Shown: positions 1-7,102 of the stretch, in pieces
Numbering within the stretch: position 1 is the stretch's first letter
Layout of the letters: every line of letters begins with the position of its first letter
Source: Candidatus Kapaibacterium sp.
Lineage (GTDB): Bacteria; Bacteroidota; Ignavibacteria; Kapaibacteriales; HRBIN21
Length of the DNA: 16,293 bases
NCBI GenBank assembly: GCA_025055465.1
Contig: JANWXA010000015.1
Location: 1 to 16,293, forward strand
Direction of reading: 5' to 3'
Notes under the pieces: model-generated
Told to the model about the DNA's origin: nothing
What the model saw: only the letters and a program-made list of their open reading frames with translations
Databases searched by the model: none
Position numbers and translations under genes: made by a program

Positions 1-875
1 TGCAAGTGCTTCGGCCCTTCTGCCGTTGCTGTGATAAAGGGTAGGTTGACCTCTGTCTGTAGCAGTTGGGAGAGCTCAATCTTCGCTTTCTCGGCGGCTT
101 CCCGCAGCCGCTGCAGTGCCATCGGGTCTTTGCGCAGGTCTACCCCTTCTTGCTTCAGGAACTCGTCGGCGATATAGTCTACCAAGCGCTGGTCAAAGTT
201 ATCCCCGCCCAGATGGGTGTCGCCGCTGGTGGCTTTTACCTCGAAAACCCCTTCACCGATTTCCAGGATAGAGATGTCAAAAGTGCCACCGCCTAAGTCG
301 TAGACAGCAACGGTCATGGTGCGCCCGCGCTTGTCCAGACCGTAGGCCAGGGCAGCGGCAGTCGGCTCATTGATGATGCGGCGTACGTTGAGCCCGGCGA
401 TCTCGCCGGCTACCTTCGTTGCCTGCCGCTGCGCGTCGTTGAAGTATGCCGGCACTGTAATAACAGCGTCGGTAATCTTTTCGCCCAGGTAGGCTTCTGC
501 GTCTGTTTTGAGCTTCTGCAAGATCAGCGCTGAGATCTCTTCCGGAGCGTACAACCGTCCTTCGATGTCTACGCGGACGGCATTACCATCGGGAGAGGGC
601 ACGACTTTGTAGGGAACCATGAGCATTTCTTCGTGCACCTCCTCCGGGCGGCGCCCCATGAAGCGCTTTATGGAATATACGGTGTTCTTGGGATTGACAA
701 TTGCTTGCCGCTTTGCGGCGGCACCCACCAGGCGCTCGCCACTTTTGGCGAAACCGACAACCGATGGCGTCAGTCGAGAACCTTCGCTGTTGGGGATCAC
801 CACTGGCTGCCCCCCCTCCATAACGGCGATCACCGAGTTCGTCGTTCCCAAATCAATGCCAACGATCCGTCCCAT
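1..875 (-). CDS. dnaK: Chaperone DnaK (Hsp70), N-terminal part, truncated by window edge
   Basis: This is the ATP-dependent Hsp70 chaperone, which binds exposed hydrophobic segments of unfolded proteins in the cytoplasm and cycles with DnaJ and GrpE. Translating the minus strand from the ATG at 875 gives MGRIVGIDLGTTNSVIA, the classic phosphate-1 loop. It continues through the VPAYFNDAQRQAT and NEPTAAALAYG segments to the second phosphate motif DLGGGTFD and then THLGGDNFD, all hallmarks of the Hsp70 nucleotide-binding domain. About 291 codons are visible and the frame is open to base 1, so most of the ATPase domain is present while the substrate-binding domain lies outside the window. The start is fixed by homology to the conserved Hsp70 N-terminus. 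hsp20 lies 97 nt upstream on the same strand, with a terminator-like hairpin and a palindrome between. Recognition is certain. Confidence 0.97.
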   Translation of the reverse strand, partial: MGRIVGIDLGTTNSVIAVMEGGQPVVIPNSEGSRLTPSVVGFAKSGERLVGAAAKRQAIVNPKNTVYSIKRFMGRRPEEVHEEMLMVPYKVVPSPDGNAVRVDIEGRLYAPEEISALILQKLKTDAEAYLGEKITDAVITVPAYFNDAQRQATKVAGEIAGLNVRRIINEPTAAALAYGLDKRGRTMTVAVYDLGGGTFDISILEIGEGVFEVKATSGDTHLGGDNFDQRLVDYIADEFLKQEGVDLRKDPMALQRLREAAEKAKIELSQLLQTEVNLPFITATAEGPKHL

Positions 876-895
876 TGCTGCACCCTATCAGCATC

Positions 896-911
896 TGTGG
901 AACATTCCACA
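896..911. promoter_or_regulatory. 16-bp palindrome upstream of dnaK (possible operator)
   Basis: The sequence TGTGGAACATTCCACA is an inverted repeat with two perfect 7-bp arms around a 2-bp centre. It ends 20 nt before the dnaK start codon and begins right after the T-tract of the hsp20 terminator. It does not match the CIRCE element bound by HrcA (TTAGCACTC-N9-GAGTGCTAA). Its position and symmetry suit a repressor operator or a leader stem, but no binding protein can be named from the sequence. Confidence 0.45.
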
Positions 912-950
912 AAAAGAGAGCGCGGGAGGGGATATAGCTTCCCCTCCCGC
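911..950 (-). terminator. Intrinsic terminator after hsp20
   Basis: On the minus strand a perfect 10-bp stem, GCGGGAGGGG paired with CCCCTCCCGC (plus-strand arms 922-931 and 941-950) around a 9-nt loop, is followed by GCTCTCTTTTTG. GC-rich hairpin plus U-run is the textbook Rho-independent form. It sits 22 nt past the hsp20 stop and before dnaK, so it should end or attenuate hsp20 transcripts. Any dnaK promoter would then have to lie in the 35 nt after the T-run or overlap the hairpin, so partial read-through is also possible. Confidence 0.75.
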
Positions 951-972
951 ATAGACGAGCTCCATGTCTGGT

Positions 973-1416
973 TTAGCGGACCTTCACCTCTACTTCCTTT
1001 GGCTTGGAGGGTGCTGTCTTCGGGAGCGTGACAGTGAGGACCCCATCCTCAAACTTAGCCTCTACGTCATCGATCTTGACGTTCTCGGGCAACATGAAGC
1101 TGCGGCAGAAGCTCCCGAAGAAGCGCTCCATCCGCAGGAAGTTCCGCCCTTCCTCTTTCTGCTCCTGTTTCTTCTCGCCCTGGATGGTGAGCACCCGGTC
1201 TTCAGAGATGCTTACTTTCACATCCTCTTTGCGAACTCCGGGGAGCTCGGCATGGATATAGACGTTGTGCTCGTCTTCCACAACATCCACCCGCGGCGCG
1301 AAGCTGCCGATCTCGAACCTGGCAGGGAAGGAGCGGACCATGTCCTCGAAAAGCTCGTCGAAGCGCCGAAGCACGGAATCGAGACCTCGGAAGGGCTCAA
1401 ACCGCACGAGTGTCAT
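973..1416 (-). CDS. Small heat-shock protein, Hsp20/α-crystallin family
   Basis: This 147-residue ATP-independent holdase keeps heat-damaged proteins soluble in the cytoplasm for refolding by DnaK. The N-terminus (VRFEPFRGLDSVLRRFDELF) is the usual amphipathic Hsp20 lead. The α-crystallin domain spans roughly residues 42-140 (PRVDVVEDEHNVYIHAELPG, then GEKKQE), with the conserved motif DGVLTVTLPK near 127-136. The C-terminal VEVKV resembles the I/V-X-I/V oligomerisation motif. Length is normal for bacterial family members. The ATG at 1416 is chosen because it gives the canonical N-terminus and follows GAGGGT at a suitable distance. It lies upstream of dnaK, which suggests joint heat-stress control, although a terminator stands between them. 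The 196-bp upstream region carries a hairpin and a promoter-like stretch, listed separately. Confidence 0.96.
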   Translation of the reverse strand: MTLVRFEPFRGLDSVLRRFDELFEDMVRSFPARFEIGSFAPRVDVVEDEHNVYIHAELPGVRKEDVKVSISEDRVLTIQGEKKQEQKEEGRNFLRMERFFGSFCRSFMLPENVKIDDVEAKFEDGVLTVTLPKTAPSKPKEVEVKVR

Positions 1417-1468
1417 GGCTGTACCCTCAAGGTTGATTGTTGGACATACACCCCAATCTCAACGATGC

Positions 1469-1487
1469 GGCTCTCTGAGCAAGAGCC
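1469..1487 (-). promoter_or_regulatory. Inverted repeat in the hsp20 upstream region
   Basis: The arms GGCTCT (1469-1474) and AGAGCC (1482-1487) surround a 7-nt loop, about 53 nt upstream of the hsp20 start codon. It could be an operator or an RNA stem in the leader. Heat-shock genes often carry either type, but this does not match CIRCE and does not pair with the ribosome-binding region in an obvious way, so its role is open. Confidence 0.3.
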
Positions 1488-1517
1488 ATAGGGAAAATAA
1501 GAAAAACACCGTGCCAA
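1486..1517 (-). promoter_or_regulatory. Candidate hsp20 promoter stretch
   Basis: Read on the minus strand, CTTGGCACG (complement near 1510-1518) is followed after an AT-rich spacer by CCCTATGG (complement of 1486-1493). The first block partly resembles both a heat-shock sigma -35 (CTTGAA-like) and a sigma-54 -24 box (TTGGCACG). The matching sigma-54 -12 GC is absent, and the spacing to CCCTATGG (about 18 nt) is long for sigma-32. It is the best promoter-like sequence between nlpC and hsp20, but a weak call. Confidence 0.2.
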
Positions 1518-1612
1518 GCCCGATAGACACCTAAAACTCTGCCATTCTGTCATTGTTCCGGCCACAGATGAGGAGAAAGTGACACACATGTAGTCATCAT
1601 GGCATACGGAGA

Positions 1613-2146
1613 TCATTCTGCTGGTATAGGGAGGCGGCGAAAAGAAAGGTGAGGGCCAATGGAAGTGAAGACCACGAGTGAGTCTACCACAACCCCGCGG
1701 CTGCGGGAAGCGTGAGCAACCCTACCCTTGCCTAAATAAATGCCCACATGCCGAATTCGGGAACCGTTGGAGGCGAAAACCAGATCGCCCGGCAGGGGAT
1801 TGGCGTCCACTGGCTGTCCCAGCTTTGCTTGTTCAAGACTCGTTCGAGGGATTGGAATACCCAATGCTGCGAAGACTTGGTATACGAAGCCGGAGCAGTC
1901 AACGCAGGTAGGGCTAACCCCTCCATGGCAGTACGGTACCCCCAACCATCGCTGTACCTCCCACCGGAGGCGCTGCTCGAAGGAAAGGGAAAGCTCAGTT
2001 TCTGTAGCAGCCGTTTCCCAGCGTGTTCCATGGCATGGCTGTGCGAAACGGATAGTGCTCTGGCATCCGCCGAACATCAGTGTGCCCCATGTCCAGCCAA
2101 GAAGGCTTAGGGCACGAAGGCGACGTTGAACTGCGGACCGGTCCAT
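1613..2146 (-). CDS. NlpC/P60 family cell-wall peptidase, predicted lipoprotein
   Basis: This is a predicted periplasmic or outer-membrane-anchored cysteine peptidase of 177 residues, the size of Spr/NlpC proteins, which cleave peptide bonds in peptidoglycan stems (typically D-Glu to diamino acid). The N-terminus has basic residues, a hydrophobic stretch and the lipobox-like MFGGC with Cys28. The catalytic triad is visible: Cys84 in DCSGFV, His133 in RHVGIYLG and His145 in VAHAS. The PLPGDLVF segment (118-124) is also typical. Two further cysteines, Cys73 and Cys81, lie just before the nucleophile where the family usually has YRYGG and small residues. The ATG at 2146 is chosen because the signal peptide starts here and AGAAGAG lies just upstream. 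It stands alone between hsp20 (196 nt downstream) and uvrC (298 nt upstream), so it probably has its own promoter. Confidence 0.92.
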   Translation of the reverse strand: MDRSAVQRRLRALSLLGWTWGTLMFGGCQSTIRFAQPCHGTRWETAATETELSLSFEQRLRWEVQRWLGVPYCHGGVSPTCVDCSGFVYQVFAALGIPIPRTSLEQAKLGQPVDANPLPGDLVFASNGSRIRHVGIYLGKGRVAHASRSRGVVVDSLVVFTSIGPHLSFRRLPIPAE

Positions 2147-2444
2147 TCTCTTCTGAACGCCTTGCAGTCCTCAGGAGCAAAGCCATACACGTATGATGCC
2201 ACTCAGGGTTTCCAGCACTCATCCCCTGAGTATCAAGAAGAAGCTGTGGTTTCATAGGCGGTGGAAAGATGGGGGTGTGCCCAAGCCGGGCAATGAATAG
2301 CGGTTTGTTGGGATGCTTGATGAATCTATATGGGGGTACTCGGTCCTTAGGCGAGGGGAGTGGTTGTGCGTGTTTCCTTTCGGGACTGGAGTCCAGAGGT
2401 CCGGGCTATCTATCGCCTGTCGTTTGGTATGGTGGAAAGAGCTC
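2147..2444. other. Intergenic region between uvrC and the nlpC-like gene
   Basis: This 298-bp stretch holds no convincing gene. Short frames on both strands here show no recognisable motif and partly shadow uvrC. It contains an 8-bp inverted repeat at 2201-2231 (listed separately) and a small palindrome, GGACTGGAGTCC, at 2383-2394. No GC-stem plus U-run terminator follows uvrC on the minus strand that I could see, so the long operon may end by Rho or read into nlpC. A promoter for nlpC is expected here, but none is clear. Confidence 0.5.
2201..2231 (-). promoter_or_regulatory. 8-bp inverted repeat in the nlpC leader
   Basis: The arms ACTCAGGG (2201-2208) and CCCTGAGT (2224-2231) are perfectly complementary around a 15-nt spacer, ending 54 nt before the NlpC start codon. 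No T-run follows on either strand, so it is not an ordinary terminator. It could be a dyad operator or a stem in the 5' leader. Confidence 0.35.
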
Positions 2445-4322
2445 TTACAAAGTGGGCTGCGCAGGGGAAGAAGCGATTTCGGGATGAAAGTGGCGGTATA
2501 CAAGTATTGCGGAGCGGCGAGGTAGGACACGCCGAAGCTCGTCTAAGGAAGCAGTGCGGACGCCCTCGACGGAGCCGAAGGTGGTGAGGAGGCGGTGAGC
2601 TGTCTTGGGACCAATACCTGGGATGAGAACAAGCTCGGTCTGGAGCGTGGATTTGTGCCGCCGGAGTCGGTGGTACTCCACAGCGAAGCGATGGGCTTCA
2701 TTGCGGATACGCTGGAGGAGGCGGAGGCTCTCCGACGTTTTTGGCAGCACCAGAGAGTCGGACTCCCCTGGTCGGAAGAGCTCTTCCAGACGCTTGGCCA
2801 ATGCCAGGACGGGGAATAGCCCATAGAGACCGTTTTGTGTCAGTGCCTCTACGGCAGCGGAGAGTTGTCCCTTGCCACCGTCAATCAGGAGGAGGTCGGG
2901 GGCAGTGTCTTCTCTGGTGAGGATTCGGCGAGCATAACGGCTGACAACTTCTCGCATAGCGGCAAAGTCGTCGTTGCCAGGGACCTGTTCTAAGCGGAAG
3001 CGGCGGTATTCTGCTTTATGCGGTTTACCGTCTACAAAGACTACCAAAGCGGAGACAGGTTCAGCGCCGTGCAGGTGTGAGTTGTCAATGCAGGCAATCC
3101 GTCGTGGCAGGGCGGGAAGCTGCAGGTCCCGCTGGAGGGCTTGGAGTGGGTGAGGAATATGCCCGGCTCGTTTAGCACGCTGGAGAAGGTACTCTTCCAG
3201 CAGTGCCCGTGCGTTGAGCTCCGCCATGCGGATCAGTTGGGCTCGTTCGCCGGCACGGGGTGTCAACAGGCGGACAGCGGCCCCCCGCTTGTGACCCAGC
3301 CATTGCCCGATAAGCTCTGCCTGTTCGGGAAGCTCCGGCACAAGAATCTCCTCGGGGACTTCCTGCTGTTCCAGGTACCACTGCTCCAAGGCAGCCTGGA
3401 CAAGGTGGGCAAGGGCATGAGCGTGAGTGTGCTGGAGAAAGACGTGGCGCTTGTCCACAAGCTTTCCCTCGCGAACGCTGAAGAAGACGGCGCAGGCAAC
3501 GGTATCCTGGAAAGCGAGTCCCAGTACATCGCGTTCAATCGGGTCAAGGCTTACCACTTTCTGCCGGTCTGTATGCTCTTGGAGGATGCGGAGACGGTTT
3601 CGGAGCTGTGCTGCCTCTTCAAAGCGGAGCTCGGCTGCCAGGGCGTGCATCTGCTGCTCCAGCTCCCGCTGAAGGTGGCGAGTCCGTCCACGCAGGACCT
3701 CAACAGCCTGGCGGATAAGGCGGCGGTAATCCTCTTGCGAGACCAGACCCTCACAGGGTCCAAGGCATTTCCCGATGTGGTAGTCCAGGCAGACACGAAA
3801 TTTTCCCCGGCGGATGGAATCGTCGTTCAGCGGCAGATCGCAGCTCCGGATAGGGAATAATGTACGGATGGTCCGTACGAGATGCTTGGCGTACTTTGCG
3901 TCGGTATAGGGACCAAAATAGAGGCTGCCGTCGCGCACGAGTCGCCGTGTCAGGAAAATGCGGGGATACGGTTCGTTGGTGATCCGGATGAAGGGGTAGG
4001 ACTTGTCATCGCGTAGCAAAATGTTATAGCGGGGTCTGTGACGCTTGATGAGCGTGTTCTCCAGGATGAGGGCTTCTACCTCGGTGTCGGTGACGATGTA
4101 CTCAATGCGGGCAATGTTCCGTACCAGGGCTTGGGTTTTGGCATCTGCTGGACGGCTGGACTGGAAGTACGAGCGCACCCGGTGGCGCAGGCTCTTTGCC
4201 TTGCCGACGTAGATGATGCTGCCTGCCGTATTCCGGAAGAGGTAGACGCCTGGCAAGGTGGGCAGAGCCTCTACAGTTGCTGCAACTTCAGTGGCTGGTA
4301 GGGATGGCGTCCGCCGACTCAT
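2445..4322 (-). CDS. uvrC: Excinuclease ABC subunit C
   Basis: UvrC is the nuclease of nucleotide excision repair; it is recruited by UvrB and cuts the damaged strand on both sides of a lesion. The 625-residue protein is full length. Domains in order: the GIY-YIG nuclease (about 20-105, LPGVYLF then IIYVGKAKSL), a cysteine-rich segment with Cys161, 178, 186 and 190 at the spacing of the Fe-S ligands reported for UvrC, the UVR motif that binds UvrB (about 218-252), the RNase H-like nuclease with Asp413 in CIDNSH, Asp481 in LLLIDGGKGQL and His544 in RNEAHRFA, and a C-terminal helix-hairpin-helix pair (IPGIGPKTAHRLL, 567-580). The ATG at 4322 overlaps the SDR stop codon (ATGA), indicating translational coupling. 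It is the last gene of the long operon, which also carries a UvrD-like helicase two genes upstream. Confidence 0.98.
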   Translation of the reverse strand: MSRRTPSLPATEVAATVEALPTLPGVYLFRNTAGSIIYVGKAKSLRHRVRSYFQSSRPADAKTQALVRNIARIEYIVTDTEVEALILENTLIKRHRPRYNILLRDDKSYPFIRITNEPYPRIFLTRRLVRDGSLYFGPYTDAKYAKHLVRTIRTLFPIRSCDLPLNDDSIRRGKFRVCLDYHIGKCLGPCEGLVSQEDYRRLIRQAVEVLRGRTRHLQRELEQQMHALAAELRFEEAAQLRNRLRILQEHTDRQKVVSLDPIERDVLGLAFQDTVACAVFFSVREGKLVDKRHVFLQHTHAHALAHLVQAALEQWYLEQQEVPEEILVPELPEQAELIGQWLGHKRGAAVRLLTPRAGERAQLIRMAELNARALLEEYLLQRAKRAGHIPHPLQALQRDLQLPALPRRIACIDNSHLHGAEPVSALVVFVDGKPHKAEYRRFRLEQVPGNDDFAAMREVVSRYARRILTREDTAPDLLLIDGGKGQLSAAVEALTQNGLYGLFPVLALAKRLEELFRPGESDSLVLPKTSESLRLLQRIRNEAHRFAVEYHRLRRHKSTLQTELVLIPGIGPKTAHRLLTTFGSVEGVRTASLDELRRVLPRRSAILVYRHFHPEIASSPAQPTL

Positions 4323-5041
4323 GGGAGGTCCCCAAGCTGTGGACGCAGCACCAGTTCTTCTGGCAGTAGTTGAGGGTTGGATGCCAGGGTGAGGAGGGAG
4401 GCAATGGTCTTTGCTACGTCGTCAGGGAGTAACATTTGGGCACGCCAGCGGCGTCGCATAGTGGCAGGCCACAAGGGGGTCTCTGTTGCGCCGACATGGA
4501 CGTTGATGATTTTGACACCGTGTGGGCGTACCTCTTCTCGAAGGGCCCGGAGCATCTGGGCAACGGCAGCTTTGAGCCCACCGTAGGCGGAAGACCGTGG
4601 GAAGGCCTTCAAGGAAGCGACCGAGCCTATGGCAACCACAATTCCCTGCTGTTGGTGGAGCATGCCAGGCAGCACTGCTCGGGTACACAGGAAAGTGCTC
4701 CAGAGGTTGTGGCGGATGAGCTCGGCAAACTCTTCTGGGGAGATATCCAGAAAGGGTTTGAAGAGCGCGGTGCCGACACAGTGGATGAGGGCTCGGATGG
4801 CCCCGAAGCGCTCCTCCAAAGCCTCAACTGTTCGGCGTACGGCGTCAGCATCAGCGCAGTCACACGGAAAGGCGTGCAAGGATGGATAAGAGCGCGCCAG
4901 CACGCGAAGCCGGGCTGAGCGGCGGGCGCTGGCAGCAACCGTGTACCCCTCCGCGCTCAACCGCCGGGCAATCGCAGCCCCGATACCACTGCTTGCGCCT
5001 GCGACCCAGATGACGCCCCTTGTGGGCTGGCCTATCGCCAT
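4319..5041 (-). CDS. Short-chain dehydrogenase/reductase (SDR) family
   Basis: This is an NAD(P)-dependent oxidoreductase of the classical SDR type, 240 residues. The Rossmann dinucleotide-binding motif GASSGIG is at 15-21, the conserved Asn at 112 in RHNLW, the catalytic Ser at 140 (IGSVAS) and the YGGLK (Tyr153, Lys157) active-site pair. The NNAG motif is replaced by HCVG at 87-90. The substrate cannot be told. The start is set at the ATG at 5041 rather than a TTG 15 nt upstream, because AAGGGG lies 4 nt before this ATG and it comes one base after the helicase stop codon. The gene overlaps uvrC by 4 nt (ATGA), so it is coupled to DNA-repair genes, with no obvious functional link. Confidence 0.92.
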   Translation of the reverse strand: MAIGQPTRGVIWVAGASSGIGAAIARRLSAEGYTVAASARRSARLRVLARSYPSLHAFPCDCADADAVRRTVEALEERFGAIRALIHCVGTALFKPFLDISPEEFAELIRHNLWSTFLCTRAVLPGMLHQQQGIVVAIGSVASLKAFPRSSAYGGLKAAVAQMLRALREEVRPHGVKIINVHVGATETPLWPATMRRRWRAQMLLPDDVAKTIASLLTLASNPQLLPEELVLRPQLGDLP

Positions 5042-5042
5042 T

Positions 5043-7058
5043 CTACCCCTTGACAAGGCTGTCCTCCGTCACCAGGATCCAGCACTCTGCATGCCCTTCC
5101 CCCAGTTCAACGAGGAAGGGTGAAGGTTTGGAGAGGATCCAGCCACTCTCGCGGTCTATTGCACGGGTGGGGTAAAGGACGTAGAGGTAACGCTTTGCAC
5201 GGGTGCAGGCGACGTAGAAGAGGCGGCGCTCCTCCTCGTAGGCATCTGGCGACTCGTAAGCCCACGTCACGGGGAAGCACCCGTCAGTCATCCACAGGAT
5301 GAAGACCGCACTCCATTCCAGCCCTTTGGCAGAATGGACGGTTGAGAGAGTCAGCGGGGCCTCTTCGTCGCTGTCCGGCGAAGCAACCTCTGCTACGCTT
5401 TCGGTGGGTGGCTCCAGGGCGATATCGGCCAGGAATTCTCGCAACTCTCGATAGCGTGCAGCCAATCCCATAAGGGCTTCGATGTCCTTCCAACGCCTGT
5501 GGTGGTCGTCGTAGTGGCGCTGGAGCAGGGGGTAGTAAAACAGCGCTGCTTGGGAAAGCAGCTCCGGCGGAGGCTCCTGCCGGAGGAAGAGACCGCGAAG
5601 GAGCTCCCAAAGCTGCAAAATGGCGGTGCGCGCAGTTGCCGATGTTCCGACGAGAACAGCATCTATAGCATGCGGATTCTCCCACCGCAGGTGCCCCTGG
5701 CGTATTGCTGCTATGATGCGGTGTGCCGTCCGTGGCCCGACCCCTTCCAGCAGTAGTAGTGCTCGATGCCAGCTCACGATATCGGCAATGTTGTCCACGA
5801 TGCGGAGCAGCGCCAGGACGTCCTTGACATGTGCCGTTTCGGTGAGCTTCATTCCCCCGAACTTGCGATACGGTAGCCCTGTTCGTGCCAGCTCAATCTC
5901 CAGGTCGAAGAACAGGTAGCTGCTGCGGGCTAAGACAGCAATCTCCGACAGCGGCAACCCTTGCTCGCGCAGCTCCAAAATTTGCTGGACGACGAAGAGG
6001 GATTGCTGGCGTTCATCTTCAGCACGAATGAATACAGGTAGGGGGCCCTCTTTTCGGTTGCTGTAAAGCTGCTTGTGATAGCCATAGGCCGCACGGGCAA
6101 TGATGGCGTTGGCGAGGTCCAGAATAGGCTGAGTGCTTCGGTAGTTTTCTTCCAGCCGAATGCAGGCGCAGCGATGGAATGCATCTGGAAACTCCAGGAT
6201 ATTGCGGAAGTCAGCTCCGCGGAAGGAGTAGATGCTCTGCGCGTCATCCCCAACAACAAGGATGTTCTCTTCCGGCCCTGCCAGCAGCAGGCTGATGCGA
6301 TGCTGTAAGGGGTTGGTGTCTTGGTATTCGTCCACCATGACGTAGCGGAACTGGGCATGGAGACGCCGTAGGATGCCGGCATGCTGCTCCAGCAACTCAA
6401 TGAGGAGCAGCAGGAGGTCGTCGTAGTCCACCAACCCGTGCTGACGCTTGTAGCGGTTGTATGCTGCAAAGAGGCGCTCCAGCTCTTTGGCCAGGCGCTG
6501 GAAATGCGGGTAATCGGTGCGGAGGACCTCACCGACGCTTCGGCAGCGGTTGACCGCGGCGCTGTGGATGTTATAGAGCGTTTGCTTTTGGGGAAAGCGC
6601 TCCCGGGGCTGTTCGCGGAAGAGCTCGGAGCGGACGAGGTTGAGCACGTCCTGGGCGTCGGTTTGGTCCAGGACGGTGAAGTTCGGCGGCAGGCCAAGGG
6701 CCTTGCCGTAGCGGCGCAGCACGGAATGAGCAAACGAGTGGAAAGTGCCACCGGAGACGCGCTCACAGCGCCCATCCAGTAACTGTGCAGCGCGGTGCAG
6801 CATCTCCCGAGCTGCCTTGCGGGTGAAGGTCAATAGCAGGATGTTCTCCGGCGGAGTGCCGTCTTCCACTAATCGGGCAACGCGATAGACCAGCGTCCGG
6901 GTCTTTCCTGTCCCTGCTCCTGCTATGACCAGCGCCGGCCCTTCTTGGTGCATGACTGCTTGGAGCTGCGCGGGGTTGAGCTCTTTCTCATACGGCAGCC
7001 GGTACTGGCGCCGGCTGAATGTGCTTCGGACAACACGGATATGTTTCTCGCCTGCCAT
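5043..7058 (-). CDS. UvrD/PcrA/Rep-type superfamily 1 DNA helicase
   Basis: This is an ATP-driven 3'-5' DNA helicase/translocase that would act in excision repair (releasing the cut oligonucleotide with UvrC) or in clearing replication obstacles. Helicase motifs are all present: Q-motif ELNPAQLQAV (26-35), Walker A AGAGTGKT (46-53), motif Ia TFTRKAAREM, Walker B DEYQDTN (243-249), motif III GDDAQSIYSFRGAD (270-283), motif V VHSAKGLEW (574-582) and motif VI RRLFYVACTRAK (611-622). At 671 residues it is somewhat shorter than PcrA/UvrD, mainly because the C-terminal tail after motif VI is brief. The chain includes SDSDEE-like acidic linker residues near 560. The ATG at 7058 is kept; it lies 44 nt after comF. 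The exact paralogue (PcrA, UvrD or a Rep-like form) is uncertain, so no symbol is given. Confidence 0.96.
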   Translation of the reverse strand: MAGEKHIRVVRSTFSRRQYRLPYEKELNPAQLQAVMHQEGPALVIAGAGTGKTRTLVYRVARLVEDGTPPENILLLTFTRKAAREMLHRAAQLLDGRCERVSGGTFHSFAHSVLRRYGKALGLPPNFTVLDQTDAQDVLNLVRSELFREQPRERFPQKQTLYNIHSAAVNRCRSVGEVLRTDYPHFQRLAKELERLFAAYNRYKRQHGLVDYDDLLLLLIELLEQHAGILRRLHAQFRYVMVDEYQDTNPLQHRISLLLAGPEENILVVGDDAQSIYSFRGADFRNILEFPDAFHRCACIRLEENYRSTQPILDLANAIIARAAYGYHKQLYSNRKEGPLPVFIRAEDERQQSLFVVQQILELREQGLPLSEIAVLARSSYLFFDLEIELARTGLPYRKFGGMKLTETAHVKDVLALLRIVDNIADIVSWHRALLLLEGVGPRTAHRIIAAIRQGHLRWENPHAIDAVLVGTSATARTAILQLWELLRGLFLRQEPPPELLSQAALFYYPLLQRHYDDHHRRWKDIEALMGLAARYRELREFLADIALEPPTESVAEVASPDSDEEAPLTLSTVHSAKGLEWSAVFILWMTDGCFPVTWAYESPDAYEEERRLFYVACTRAKRYLYVLYPTRAIDRESGWILSKPSPFLVELGEGHAECWILVTEDSLVKG

Positions 7059-7102
7059 CGGTCTTGCATAGGGGACGTTCTCGGCTTCGCCGCGATTGCA
7101 GA

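Noticed and set aside
896..911. CIRCE/HrcA operator before dnaK
   Set aside because: The palindrome has 7-bp arms with a 2-bp centre and a different sequence from the CIRCE 9-N9-9 consensus.
964..1491. Plus-strand 175-codon frame over hsp20
   Set aside because: It is antisense to the clear hsp20 gene and its composition is that of a mirror frame.
1499..1518. Sigma-54 promoter for hsp20
   Set aside because: TTGGCACG matches the -24 box, but the required GC at -12 is missing (TTTTC in place of TTGCW).
2383..2394. Palindrome GGACTGGAGTCC as uvrC terminator
   Set aside because: The arms are only 5 bp with a 2-nt centre that cannot form a stable loop, and no T-run follows on the minus strand.
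2360..2587. Plus-strand 75-codon frame with a protein-like first half
   Set aside because: Its second half is antisense to the uvrC C-terminus, it has no recognisable motif or good ribosome site, and nearby overlapping frames are equally open.
3141..3860. Plus-strand 239-codon frame inside uvrC
   Set aside because: uvrC on the minus strand is unambiguous by domains and the plus frame has no family features.
5930..6775. Minus-strand 281-codon frame, Ser-rich
   Set aside because: It is an out-of-frame shadow of the helicase gene; the low-complexity Ser/Thr/Pro content is typical of such shadows.
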